Origin: Antedon mediterranea
Lineage: Eukaryota; Echinodermata; Crinoidea; Comatulida; Antedonidae
Length of the DNA: 64,000 nucleotides
Assembly: GCF_964355755.1 (NCBI RefSeq)
Contig: NC_092673.1
Location: 10,791,001-10,855,000 of the forward strand
Direction of reading: 5' to 3'
Below are positions 18,946 through 32,024 of this stretch, piece after piece. The position numbers and the translations under genes were made by a program. The first letter of the stretch is position 1, and each line of letters opens with the position of its first letter. A model generated the notes under the pieces. That model made no database searches. It saw nothing but the letters and a program-made list of their open reading frames with translations, and was not told the DNA's origin.

Positions 18946-21900
18946 TAAATGTCAAGCCTAACCAAGTGGACCTTTTTTTAAATCAGAAACAAAGTTGCAT
19001 AACGTCATTTTACATTGATGGATCATTCATTTCATATAAATAGACTAATATCAGCCCTTCACTCTTCTACTGGTTTGTGGCGTAACCGGTAATGCTCAGG
19101 TTTGAGTTCTCTCAGTAGTGGGTGGTACGAACCTCTAGGAATTTTTTTTTCTTTTTTTTTTATTTGAAAATAAATATTGTTTTTGAAAGTGAGATATTTT
19201 TATGGTTTTAAATGTCAAGCCTATCCAAGTGGACCTTTTTTTAAATCAGAAACAAAGTTGCATAACATCATTTTACATTGATTTATTATTCATTTCATAT
19301 AAATTGAATATTATCAGCACTTCACTCATCTACTAGTTTGTGGCGTAACCGGTAATGCTCAGGTTTGAGTTCTCTCAGTAGTGGGTTCGAACCTCTAGGG
19401 ATATTTTTTTTCTTTTTTTTTTTAAATTGAAAATAAATATTGTTTTTGAAAGTGAGATATTTTGAGGGTTGTAAATGTCAGGCCTAAACAAGTGGACCTT
19501 TTTTTAAATCAGAAACAAAGTTGCATAACATCATTTTACATTGATGGATCATTCATTTCATATAAATAGACTATTATCAGCTCTTCACTCATCGACTGGT
19601 TTGTGGCGTAACGGATAATGCTCAGGTTTGAGTGCTCTCAGTAGTGGGTTCGAACTTCTAGAGATTTTGTTTTTTTTTAAATTGAAAATAAATATTTTTT
19701 TTGAAAGTGAGATATTTTGAGTGTTGTAAATATCAGGCCTAAAGAAGTGGACCTTTTTTAAAATCAGAAACAAAGTTGCATGGCATTATTTTTCATTGAT
19801 TGATCATTCATTTCATATAACTAGACTATTATCAGTTCTTCACTCATCTACTGGTTTGTGGCGTAACCGGTAGTGCTCAGGTTTGAGTGCGCTCAGTAGT
19901 GGGTTCGAACCTCTAGGTATTTTTTTTTTTAAATTGAAAATAAATATTGTTTTTGAAAGTGAGATATTTTGAGGGTTGTAAATATCAGGCCTAAACAAGT
20001 GGACCTTTTTTAAAATCAGAAACAAAGTTGCATGGCATTATTTTTCATTGATTTATTATTTCTTTCATATAAATAGACTATTATCAGCTCTTCAGTCATA
20101 TACTGGTTTGCGGCGTAACGGGTAATGCTCAGGTTTGAGTTCTCTCAGTAGTGGGTTCGAACCTCTAGGATTATTTTTTTTCTTTTTTTTTTGTTTGAAA
20201 ATAAATATTGTTTTTGAAAGTGAGATATTTTTATGGTTTTAAATGTCAAGCCTAACCAAGTGGACCTTTTTTTAAATCAGAAACAAAGTTGCATAACATC
20301 ATTTTACATTGATGGATCATTCATTTCATATAAATAGACTATTATCAGCTCTTCACTTATCTACTGGTTTGTGGCGTAACCGGTAGTGCTCAGGTTTGAG
20401 TTCTCGCAGTAGTGGGTTCGAACCTCTACGAATATTTTTTTTCTTTCTTTTTTTTTAATTGAAAATAAATATTGTTTTTGAAAGTGAGATATTTTGAGTG
20501 TTGTAAATGTCAGGCCTAAACAAGTGGACCTTTTAAAATCAGAAACAAAGTTGCATGGCATTATTTTTCATTGATTGATCATTCATTTCATGTAAATAGA
20601 CTATTATCAGCTCCTCAGTCATCTACTGGTTTGTGGCGTAACGGATAATGCTCAGGTTTGAGTGCTCTCAGTAGTGGGTTTGAACCTCTAGGGATTTTTT
20701 TTTTTAAATTGAAAATAAATATTGTTTTTGAAAGTGAGATATTTTGAGGGTTGTAAATATCAGGCCTAAACAAGTGGACCTTTTTTAAAATCAGAAACAA
20801 AGTTGCATGGCATTATTTTTCATTGATTTATTATTTATTTCATATAAATAGACTATTATCAGCTCTTTAGTCATATACTGGTTTGCGGCGTAACGGGTAA
20901 TGCTCAGGTTTGAGTAATTTCAATAGTGGGTTCGAACTTCTAGGGATATTTTTTTTCTTTTTTTTTTTGGTTGAAAATAAATATTGTTTTTGAAAGTGAG
21001 ATATTTTGAGGGTTGCAACTGTCAGGCCTAAACAAGTGAACCTTTTTTAAAATCAGAAACAAAGTTGCATGGCATTATTTTTCATTGATTGATCATTCAT
21101 TTCATATATATAGACTATTATCAGCTCCCCAGTCATCTACTGGTTTGTGGCGTAACGGGTAATGCTCAGGTTTGAGGGCTCTCAGTAGTGGGGTCGAACC
21201 TATAAGGGTATTTTTTTTCTTTTTTTTTTATTTGAAAATAAATATTGTTTTTGAAAGTGAGATATTTTGAGGGTTGCAACTGTCAGGCCTAAACAAGTGA
21301 ACCTTTTTTGAAATCAGAAACAAAGTTGCATGGCATTATTTTTCATTGATTGATCATCTATTTCATATAAATAGACTATTATCAGCTCTTCAATCATATA
21401 CTGGTTTGCGGCGTAACGGGTAATGCTCAGGTTTGAGTGATTTCAATAGTGGGTTCGAACTCCTAGGGATATTTTTTTTCTTTTTTTTTTATTTGAAAAT
21501 AAATATTGTTTTTGAAAGTGAGATATTTTTATGGTTTTAAATGTCAAGCCTAACCAAGTGGACATTTTTTTAAATCAGAAACAAAGTTGCATAACATCAT
21601 TTTACATTGATGGATCATTCATTTCATATAAATAGACTATTATCAGCTCTTCACTCATCTACTGGTTTGTGGCGTAACCGGTAATGCTCAGGTTTGAGTT
21701 CTCTCAGTAGTGGGTTCGAACCTCTAGGATTAGTTTTTTTCTTTTTTTTTTGTTTGAAAATAAATATTGTTTTTGAAAGTGAGATATTTTTATGGTTTTA
21801 AATGTCAAGCCTAACCAAGTGGACCTTTTTTTAAATCAGAAACAAAGTTGCATAACATCATTTAACATTGATGGATCATTCATTTCATATAAATAGACTA

Positions 21901-24829
21901 TAATCAGCTCTTCACTCATCTACTGGTTTGTGGCGTAACCGGTATTGCTCAGGTTTGAGTTCTCGCAGTAGTGGGTTCGAACCTCTAGGATTAGTTTTTT
22001 TCTTCTTTTTTTTTGTTTGAAAATAAATATTGTTTTTGAAAGTGAGATATTTTTATGGTTTTAAATGTCAAGCCTAACCAAGTGGACCTTTTTTAAAATC
22101 AGAAACAAAGTTGCATAACATCATTTTACATTGATGGATCATGCATTTCATATAAATAGACTATTATCAGCTCTTCACTCATCTACTGGTTTGTGGCGTA
22201 ACCGGTAGTGCTCAGGTTTGAGTTCTTGGAGTAGTGAGTTCGAACCTCTACGAATATTTTTTTCTTTCTTTTTTTTTAATTGAAAATAAATATTGTTTTT
22301 GAAAGTGAGATATTTTGAGTGTTGTAAATGTCAGGCCTAAACAAGTGGACCTTTTTTAAAATCAGAAACAAAGCTGCATGGCATTATTTTTCATTGATTG
22401 ATCATTCATTTCATATAAATAGACTATTATCAGCTCCTCAGTCATCTACTGGTTTGTGGCGTAACGGATAATGCTGAGGTTTGAGTGCTCTCAGTAGTGG
22501 GCTCGAACCTTTAGGGATTTTTTTTTTTAAATTGAAAATAAATATTGTTTTTGAAAGTGAGGTATTTTGAGGGTTGTAAATATCAGGCCTAAACAAGTGG
22601 ACCTTTTTTAAAATCAGAAACAAAGTTCATTGATTTATTATTTATTTCATGTAAATAGTGGACCTTTTTTTAAATCAGAAACAAAGTTGCATAACATCAT
22701 TTTACATTGATGGATCATTCATTTCATATAAATAGACTATTATCAGCTCTTCACTCATCTACTGGTTTGTGGCGTAACGGATAATGCTCAACTTTGAGTG
22801 CTCTCACTAGTGGGTTCGAACCTCTACGGATATTTTGTTTCTTTTTTTGTTTTAATTTAAAATAAATATTGTTTTTGAAAGTTAGATATTTTGAGGGTTT
22901 TAAATGTCAGACCTAAACAAGTGAACCTTTTTTAAAATCAGAAACAAAGTTGCAAGGCATTATTTTTCATTGATTTATTATTCATTTCATATAAATAGAG
23001 TATTATCAGCTCTTCAGTCATCTACTGGTTTGTGGCGTAACTGATAATGCGCAGGTTTGAGTGCTCTCAGTAGTGGGTTCGAACCTCTTGGGATTTTTTT
23101 TTTTTAAATTGAAAATAAATATTGTTTTTGAAAGTGAGATATTTTGAGGGTTGTAAATGTCAGGCCTAAACAAGTGAACCTTTTTTAAAATCAGAAACAA
23201 AGTTGCAAGGCATTATTTTTCATTGATGTATCATTCATTTCATATAAATAGAGTATTATCAGCTCTACAGTCATCTACTGGTTTGCGGCGTAACGGGTAA
23301 TGCTCAGGTTTGAGTGATTTCAATAGTGGGTTCGAACTCCTAGGGATATTTTTTTTCTTTTTTTTTTATTTGAAAATAAATATTATTTTTGAAAGTGAGA
23401 TATTTTTATGGTTTTAAATGTCAAGCCTAACCAAGTGGACATTTTTTTAAATCAGAAACAAAGTTGCATAACATCATTTTACATTGATGGATCATTCATT
23501 TCATATAAATAGACTATTATCAGCTCTTCACTCATCTACTGGTTTGTGGCGTAACCGGTAATGCTCAGGTTTGAGTTCTCTCAGTAGTGGGTTCGAACCT
23601 CTAGGATTAGTTTTTTTCTTTTTTTTTTTTTTTGAAAATAAATATTGTTTTTGAAAGTGAGATATTTTTATTGTTTTAAATGTCAAGCCTAACCAAGTGG
23701 ACTTTTTTTAAATCAGAAACAAAGTTGCATAACATCATTTTACATTGATGGATCATTCATTTCATATAAATAGACTATTATCAGCTCTTCACTCATCTAC
23801 TGGTTTGTGGCGTAACCGGTATTGCTCAGGTTTGAGTTCTCGCAGTAGTATGTTCGAACCTCTAGGATTAGTTTTTTTCTTCTTTTTTTTTGTTTGAAAA
23901 TAAATATTGTTTTTGAAAGTGAGATATTTTTATGGTTTTAAATGTCAAGCCTAACCAAGTGGACCTTTTTTAAAATCAGAAACAAAGTTGCATAACATCA
24001 TTTTACATTGATGGATCATGCATTTCATATAAATAGACTATTATCAGCTCTTCACTCATCTACTGGTTTGTGGCGTAACCGGTAGTGCTCAGGTTTGAGT
24101 TCTTGGAGTAGTGAGTTCGAACCTCTACGAATATTTTTTTTCTTTCTTTTTTTTTAATTGAAAATAAATATTGTTTTTGAAAGTGAGATATTTTGAGGGT
24201 TGTAAATATCAGGCCTAAACAAGTGGACCTTTTTTAAAATCAGAAACAAAGTTGCATGGCATTATTTTTCATTGATTTATTATTTATTTCATATAAATAG
24301 ACTATTATCAGCTCTTCAGTCATATACTGGGTTGCGGCGTAACGGGTAATGCTCAGGTTTGAGTGATTTCAATAGTGGGTTCGAACTTCTAGGGATATTT
24401 TTTTCTTTTTTCTTTATTTGAAAATAAATATTGTTTTTGAAATTGAGATATTTTTATGGTTTTAAATGTCAAGCCTAACCAAGTGGACCTTTTTTTAAAT
24501 CAGAAACAAAGTTGCATAACATCATTTTACATTGATGGATCATTCATTTCATATAAATAGACTATTATCAGCTCTTCACTCATCTACTGGTTTGTGGCAT
24601 AACCGGTAATGCTCAGGTTTGAGTTCTCTCAGTAGTGGGTTCGAACCTCTAGGAATATTTTTTTTCTTTTTTTTTTTGTTTGAAAATAAATATTGTTTTT
24701 GAAAGTGAGATATTTTTATGGTTTTAAATGTCAAGCCTAACCAAGTGGACCTTTTTTAAAATCAGAAACAAAGTTGCATGGCATTATTTTTCTTTGATTG
24801 ATCATTCATTTCATATAAATAGACTATTA

Positions 24830-25620
24830 AAATAAAAGGGTCTAAATTTGGCCATTTTTCGAAAATTTCCCCGAGGGGGACCATAAGATTTTTTTTCGAA
24901 AAATGGCGAAAATTTACACTTTTTAAAATTCGAAAATTCAATAATTATGCTATAATATTGCCATTTTTGGAAATATATTGTGCTAACATCTTCTTATAGA
25001 GCCATAGTAATTAGTTATGTCAAAAAATAAAAGGGTTAAAATTTGGCAATTTTTGCGAAAATTTTCCTGGGGGGGACCATAGGAATTTTTTCGAAAAATG
25101 ACTAAAATTTCCACTTTTTAAAATTCAAAAATTATGCTATAATATTGCCATTTATGCACATATATTGTGCTGACATCATCTTATAGAGCCATAGCAACTA
25201 CTTTTGTCAAAATATAAAAGGGTCGAAAATGGCAAAAATTTTACACTTTTTAAAATTAAATAATTATGCTATAATTTTGCCATTTATGGACATTTATTGT
25301 GTTAACATCATCTTATAGAGCCATCGTAACTAGTTATGTTAAAAAGGAAAAGGGTCAACATTTTTGCCAGATTTCGAAAATTTCCCTCTACGGGACTATA
25401 AGAAGTTTTTTGAAAAGGGGCCAAAATTTCCAATTTTTAAAATTCTATAATTATGATATAATATTGCCATTTATGCAAATATATTGTGTTAACATCATCT
25501 TATAGAGCCATAGTAACTAGTTATGTCAAAAAATAAAAGGGTCGAAATTTAGCCATTTTTTGAAAAAATTTTCTGCTGGGGACCATAAGATTTTTTTTTC
25601 GAAAAATGGCGAAAATTTAC
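24830..25620 (+). repeat. X repeat, left block (about 4 units)
   Basis: Tandem units of ~130-195 bp: AAATAAAAGGGTC, TTTGGCCATTTTTCGAAAAT, CCATAAGATTTTTTTTCG, TTATGCTATAATATTGCC, then ATCTTATAGAGCCATAGTAA. The third unit is shorter. It has no gene. It joins the tRNA-like array at ~24829 and the CT minisatellite at 25620, and both junctions are mirrored in the right half. Confidence 0.92.
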
Positions 25621-25810
25621 TCTCTCTCGCTGATCTATCTCTCTCTCGCTGATCTATCTCTCTCTCGGTGATCTATCTCTCTCGCTGATCTCTCTCTCTC
25701 TCGCTGATCTATCTCTCTCTCTCGCTGATCTATCTCTTTCTCTCGCTGATCTATCTCTCTCTCGCTGATCTATCTCTCTCTCTCGCTGATTTATCTCTCT
25801 CTCTCGCTGA

Positions 25811-25841
<31 letters not shown>

Positions 25842-28362
25842 TCTATCTATCTCTCTCTCGCTGATCTATCTATCTCTCTCTCGCTGATCTATCTATCTCT
25901 CTCTCGCTGATCTATCTATCTCTCTCTCGCTGATCTATCTATCTATCTCTCTCTCTCTCGCGCTGATCTATCTATCTCTCTCTCGCTGATCTATCTATCT
26001 CTCTCTCTCGCTGATCTATCTATCTCTCGTTGATCTATCTCTCTCTCGCTGATCTATCTCTCTCTCGCTGATCTATCTCTCTCGCTGATCTATCTATCTC
26101 TCGCTGATCTATCTCTCTCTTGCTGATCTATCTCTCGCCCGCTGATCTATCTCTCTCTCCCTGATCTATCTATCTCTCTCTCGCTGATCTATCTCTCTCT
26201 CGCTGATCTATCTCTCTCTCGCTGATCTATCTCTCTCTCGCTGATCTATCTCTCTCTCGCTGATCTATCTCTATCTCGCTGATCTATCTCTCTCTCTCGC
26301 TGATCTATCACTCTCGCTGATCTATCTCTCTCTCGCTGATCTATCTCTCTCTCTCGCTGATCTATCTCTCTCTCGCTGATCTATCTATCTGTCTCTCGCT
26401 GATCTATCTATCTGTCTCTCGCTGATCTATCTATCTCTCTCTCGCTGATCTATCTATCTCTCTCTCGCTGATTTATCTATCTCTCTCTCTCGCTGATCTA
26501 TCTATCTCTCTCTCGCTGATCTATCTATCTTTCTCTCGCTGATCTATCTATCTCTCTCTCTCGCTGATCTATCTCTCTCTCCCGCTGATCTATCTCTCTC
26601 TCTCGCTGATCTATCTCTCTCTCGCTGATCTCTCTCTCTCTCTCTCTCTCTCGCTGATCTATCTTTCTCTCGCTGATCTATCTATCTCTCTCTCTCGCTG
26701 ATCTATCTATCTCTCGCTGATCTATCTCTCTCTCGCTGATCTATCTCTCTCTCTCTCTGATCTATCTCTCTCTCGCTGATCTATCTATCTCTCGCTGATC
26801 TATCTCTCTCTCGCTGATATATCTCTCTCTCTCGCAGATCTCTCTCTCTCGCTGATCTATCTCTCTCTCGCTGATCTATCTCTCTCTCGCTGATCTATCT
26901 CTCTCTCGCCGATCTATCTCTCTCTCGCTGATCCATTTCTCTCTCGCTGATCTATCTCTCTCTCTCGCTGATCTATCTCGCTCTCGCTGATCTATCTCTC
27001 TCTCTCGCTGATCTATCTCTCTCTCGCTGATATCTCTCTCTCTCTCTCTCTCTCTCGCTGATATATCTCTCTCTCTCTCTCTCTCTCTCCCGCTGATCTA
27101 TCTCTCTCTCGCTCATCTCTCTCTCTCTCTCTCTGTCACTGATCTCTCTCTCTCGCTGATCTATCTCTCTCTCGCTGATCTCTCTCTCTCTCTGATCTCT
27201 CTCTCGGTGATCTATCTCTCTCTCGCTGATCTCTCTCTCTCTCTCGCTGATCTATCTCTCTTTCTCTCTCGCTGATCTATCTCTCTCTCGCTGATCTATC
27301 TATCTCTCTCTCGCTGATCTATCTCTCTCTGTCGCTGATCTATCTCTCTCTCGCTGATCTATCTTTCTCTCGCTGATCTATCTCTCTCTCGCTGATCTAT
27401 CTCTCTCGCTGATATATCTCTCTCTGTCTGATATCCCTCTCTCTCTCTCTCTCTCTCGCTGATCTATCTCTCTCTCGCTGATCTACCTCTCTCGCTGATC
27501 TATCTCTCTCTCGCTGATCTATCTCTCTCTCGCTGATCTATCTCTCTCTCGCTGATCTATGTCTCTCGCGCTGATCTATGTCTCTCTCGCTGATCTATCT
27601 CACTCTCGCTGATCTATCTCTCTCGCTGATCTATCTCTCTCTCTCTCGCTGATCTATCTCTTTCTGTCTGATATATATATATCTCTCTCTCTCTCTCTCT
27701 CGCTGATCTATCTCTCTCTCTCTCTCTCTCTCTCGCTGATCTACCTCTCTCGCTGATCTATCTCTCTCTCGCTGATCTATCTATCGCTCTCTCGCTGATC
27801 TATCTATCTCTCTCTCTCGCTGATCTATCTCTCTCTCTCTCGCTGATCTATCTCTCTCTCGCTGATCTATCTATCTCTCTCTCACTGATCTATCTCTCTC
27901 TTGCTGATCTATCTACCTCTCTCTCGCTGATCTATCTCTCTCTCGCTGACCTATCTCTCTCTCGCTGATCTATCTATCTCTCTCTCGCTGATCTATCTAT
28001 CTCTCTCTCTCGCTGATCTATCTATCTTTCTCTCGCTGATCTATCTATCTCTCTCTCTCTCGCTGATCTATCTATCTCTCTCTCGCTGATCTATCTATCT
28101 CTCTCTCGCTGATCTATCTATTTCTCTCTCGCTGATCTATCTCTCTCTCTCTCTCTCGCTGATCTATCTCTCTCTCGCTGATCTATCTATCTCTCTCTCG
28201 CTGATCTATCTCTCTCTCGGTGATCTATCTCTCTCGCTGATCTCTCTCTCTCTCGCTGATCTATCTCTCTCTCTCGCTGATCTATCTCTTTCTCTCGCTG
28301 ATCTATCTCTCTCTCGCTGATCTATCTCTCTCTCTCGCTGATTTATCTCTCTCTCTCGCTGA

Positions 28363-28393
<31 letters not shown>

Positions 28394-31034
28394 TCTATCT
28401 ATCTCTCTCTCGCTGATCTATCTATCTCTCTCTCGCTGATCTATCTATCTCTCTCTCGCTGATCTATCTATCTCTCTCTCGCTGATCTATCTATCTATCT
28501 CTCTCTCTCTCGCGCTGATCTATCTATCTCTCTCTCGCTGATCTATCTATCTCTCTCTCTCGCTGATCTATCTATCTCTCGTTGATCTATCTCTCTCTCG
28601 CTGATCTATCTCTCTCTCGCTGATCTATCTCTCTCGCTGATCTATCTATCTCTCGCTGATCTATCTCTCTCTTGCTGATCTATCTCTCGCCCGCTGATCT
28701 ATCTCTCTCTCCCTGATCTATCTATCTCTCTCTCGCTGATCTATCTCTCTCTCGCTGATCTATCTCTCTCTCGCTGATCTATCTCTCTCTCGCTGATCTA
28801 TCTCTCTCTCGCTGATCTATCTCTATCTCGCTGATCTATCTCTCTCTCTCGCTGATCTATCACTCTCGCTGATCTATCTCTCTCTCGCTGATCTATCTCT
28901 CTCTCTCGCTGATCTATCTCTCTCTCGCTGATCTATCTATCTGTCTCTCGCTGATCTATCTATCTGTCTCTCGCTGATCTATCTATCTCTCTCTCGCTGA
29001 TCTATCTATCTCTCTCTCGCTGATTTATCTATCTCTCTCTCTCGCTGATCTATCTATCTCTCTCTCGCTGATCTATCTATCTTTCTCTCGCTGATCTATC
29101 TATCTCTCTCTCTCGCTGATCTATCTCTCTCTCCCGCTGATCTATCTCTCTCTCTCGCTGATCTATCTCTCTCTCGCTGATCTCTCTCTCTCTCTCTCTC
29201 TCTCGCTGATCTATCTTTCTCTCGCTGATCTATCTATCTCTCTCTCTCGCTGATCTATCTATCTCTCGCTGATCTATCTCTCTCTCGCTGATCTATCTCT
29301 CTCTCTCTCTGATCTATCTCTCTCTCGCTGATCTATCTATCTCTCGCTGATCTATCTCTCTCTCGCTGATATATCTCTCTCTCTCGCAGATCTCTCTCTC
29401 TCGCTGATCTATCTCTCTCTCGCTGATCTATCTCTCTCTCGCTGATCTATCTCTCTCTCGCCGATCTATCTCTCTCTCGCTGATCCATTTCTCTCTCGCT
29501 GATCTATCTCTCTCTCTCGCTGATCTATCTCGCTCTCGCTGATCTATCTCTCTCTCTCGCTGATCTATCTCTCTCTCGCTGATATCTCTCTCTCTCTCTC
29601 TCTCTCTCGCTGATATATCTCTCTCTCTCTCTCTCTCTCTCCCGCTGATCTATCTCTCTCTCGCTCATCTCTCTCTCTCTCTCTCTGTCACTGATCTCTC
29701 TCTCTCGCTGATCTATCTCTCTCTCGCTGATCTCTCTCTCTCTCTGATCTCTCTCTCGGTGATCTATCTCTCTCTCGCTGATCTCTCTCTCTCTCTCGCT
29801 GATCTATCTCTCTTTCTCTCTCGCTGATCTATCTCTCTCTCGCTGATCTATCTATCTCTCTCTCGCTGATCTATCTCTCTCTGTCGCTGATCTATCTCTC
29901 TCTCGCTGATCTATCTTTCTCTCGCTGATCTATCTCTCTCTCGCTGATCTATCTCTCTCGCTGATATATCTCTCTCTGTCTGATATCCCTCTCTCTCTCT
30001 CTCTCTCTCGCTGATCTATCTCTCTCTCGCTGATCTACCTCTCTCGCTGATCTATCTCTCTCTCGCTGATCTATCTCTCTCTCGCTGATCTATCTCTCTC
30101 TCGCTGATCTATGTCTCTCGCGCTGATCTATGTCTCTCTCGCTGATCTATCTCACTCTCGCTGATCTATCTCTCTCGCTGATCTATCTCTCTCTCTCTCG
30201 CTGATCTATCTCTTTCTGTCTGATATATATATATCTCTCTCTCTCTCTCTCTCGCTGATCTATCTCTCTCTCTCTCTCTCTCTCTCGCTGATCTACCTCT
30301 CTCGCTGATCTATCTCTCTCTCGCTGATCTATCTATCGCTCTCTCGCTGATCTATCTATCTCTCTCTCTCGCTGATCTATCTCTCTCTCTCTCGCTGATC
30401 TATCTCTCTCTCGCTGATCTATCTATCTCTCTCTCACTGATCTATCTCTCTCTTGCTGATCTATCTACCTCTCTCTCGCTGATCTATCTCTCTCTCGCTG
30501 ACCTATCTCTCTCTCGCTGATCTATCTATCTCTCTCTCGCTGATCTATCTATCTCTCTCTCTCGCTGATCTATCTATCTTTCTCTCGCTGATCTATCTAT
30601 CTCTCTCTCTCTCGCTGATCTATCTATCTCTCTCTCGCTGATCTATCTATCTCTCTCTCGCTGATCTATCTATTTCTCTCTCGCTGATCTATCTCTCTCT
30701 CTCTCTCTCGCTGATCTATCTCTCTCTCGCTGATCTATCTATCTCTCTCTCGCTGATCTATCTACCTCTCTCTCGCTGATCTATCTCTCTCTAGCTGACC
30801 TATCTCTCTCTCGCTGATCTATCTCTCTCTCGCTGATCTATCTATCTCTCTCTCTCGCTGATCTATCTATCTCTCTCTCGCTGATCTATCTATCTCTCTC
30901 TCGCTGATCTATCTATCTCTCTCTCGCTGATCTATCTCTATCTCGCTGATCTATCTATCTCTCTTTCGCTGATCTATCTCTCTCTCGCTGATCTATCTAT
31001 CTCTCTCTCGCTGATCTATCTATCTCTCTCTCGC
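25621..31034 (-). repeat. CT/GA minisatellite, left inner arm (5.4 kb)
   Basis: The CTCTCTCGCTGATCTATCT array, the same unit as 1-1014 and the inverse of 40804-43936. It contains a ~2.55-kb tandem duplication: ~25650-28203 is repeated as ~28204-30755, with distinctive variants (CTCTCGCAGA at 26829 and 29381; CTGTCTGATATATATATATC near 27664 and 30216) exactly 2552 bp apart. No coding content. Confidence 0.96.
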
Positions 31035-31680
31035 TGATCTTCCTGAAAAAACTGTAATTTAAAGCAAAAAAATGGTCAAATTGTCTGGAAGCCAATGAGT
31101 TTTTGGGTAATTTAACTGTTTATTTTTTCTTTTTATAGGTTAAATAATTTTTTCCCCGTTCTTTTTTCTTATGGAAGTGAACAACTTCATTAAAACTGCA
31201 TATTGGCCTATTTAAAGTCCGATTTCAAAAATCTTTATTTTTCATGATTTTGAGAGACAATATACATCTTTAATTTTAAAATAAAGTATATACATTTTAT
31301 AAGATTAATAAATAATATTTTAAACGGTAAAATATTAAATAGCCCCATTACTACAATGTTACTTAAGTAGTAAGCAGGGCTCTATAAAAACCATTTTCCG
31401 ATTTTTTAATATAAAATACATTATAATAAAAATTATTACTGAAGACGTAGATATTAAATTGTCAAAGTATGAATACTGATCATATCTGATATTTTCAGGG
31501 GTCCCTGATATTATAAAATACTATTAATATGATAGCAATAGAGACGGAGGCATGCTCAGCCATAATAACTGAACCAATAACAAATGTACAAGATTCACGC
31601 GCTGTCATCATGTATAGTTTCACCCTGTCTTGCCCTTTTCACGTTTAAACTCCGCCTTCTAATTTAAATGTTAAAACCGA
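31035..31680 (+). repeat. Non-coding core sequence, copy 2
   Basis: Near-identical to 1015-1652. It is AT-rich with no gene recognised. It forms the left end of the asymmetric centre of the giant palindrome. Confidence 0.9.
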
Positions 31681-31740
31681 GCCTACTCAAGCGTGGGACA
31701 AAATGTTTTAAAAAACGGTTTGTCCCACGCTTGAGTAGGC
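31681..31740. repeat. Perfect 22-bp inverted repeat with 16-nt loop
   Basis: The 22 bases 31681-31702 (starting GCCTACTCAAGCGTGGGAC) are the exact reverse complement of 31719-31740, with a 16-nt spacer ATGTTTTAAAAAACGG. It would extrude a strong hairpin or cruciform. It sits exactly between the core block and the palindrome array. Confidence 0.97.
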
Positions 31741-31744
31741 AAGT

Positions 31745-32024
31745 CTAACAAAATTCATTTTGTCGCGACAAAATGAATTTTGTCTAAACAGAATGTATTT
31801 TGTCTACACAGAATAAATTTTGTCTACACAGAATACATTTTGTCGCCACAAAATGAATTTTGTCGTTACAGAATGAATTTTGTCTACACATAATTAATTT
31901 TGTCCACACAGAATTAATTTTGTCTACACAAAATGAATTTTGTCGTTACAGAATGAATTTTGTCGCCACAAAATGAATTTTGTCGTTACGGAATGAATTT
32001 TGTCTACACAGAATGAATTTTGTC
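31745..32024 (+). repeat. 20-bp palindrome-rich tandem array, core copy
   Basis: About 14 units of ACAAAATGAATTTTGTC with spacers such as TCGCG, GTTACAGA and TACACAGA, in the same order of variants as 1706-2006, followed directly by the 86-bp satellite. No inverted partner exists on the other side of the satellite here, unlike in the first copy. Confidence 0.92.

Larger units (their letters stand above)
16201..24829 (+). repeat. tRNA-like ~260-bp tandem array, left (about 33 units)
   Basis: About 33 head-to-tail units with spacings of ~250-265 bp. Most units have TATAAATAG, then ~43 bp later an A-box-like TGGCGTAACGGG, then a B-box GGTTCGAACC starting ~43 bp after the A-box start, then within ~12 bp a long T-run. 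A spacer follows, with a GAAAATAAATATTG motif and either GTCAGGCCTAAACAAGTGG or GTCAAGCCTAACCAAGTGG. These two spacer subfamilies intermix and form higher-order blocks. The first unit (~16203-16290) is the most divergent. Short ORFs across the units are repeat artefacts. The array is the inverted counterpart of 45577-60903. Confidence 0.95.

Noticed and set aside
18770-23200. Series of 60-66-codon minus-strand frames with similar translations
   Set aside because: Each corresponds to one ~260-bp array unit and its T-run; they mirror the tandem repeat and show no start, splice or domain evidence.
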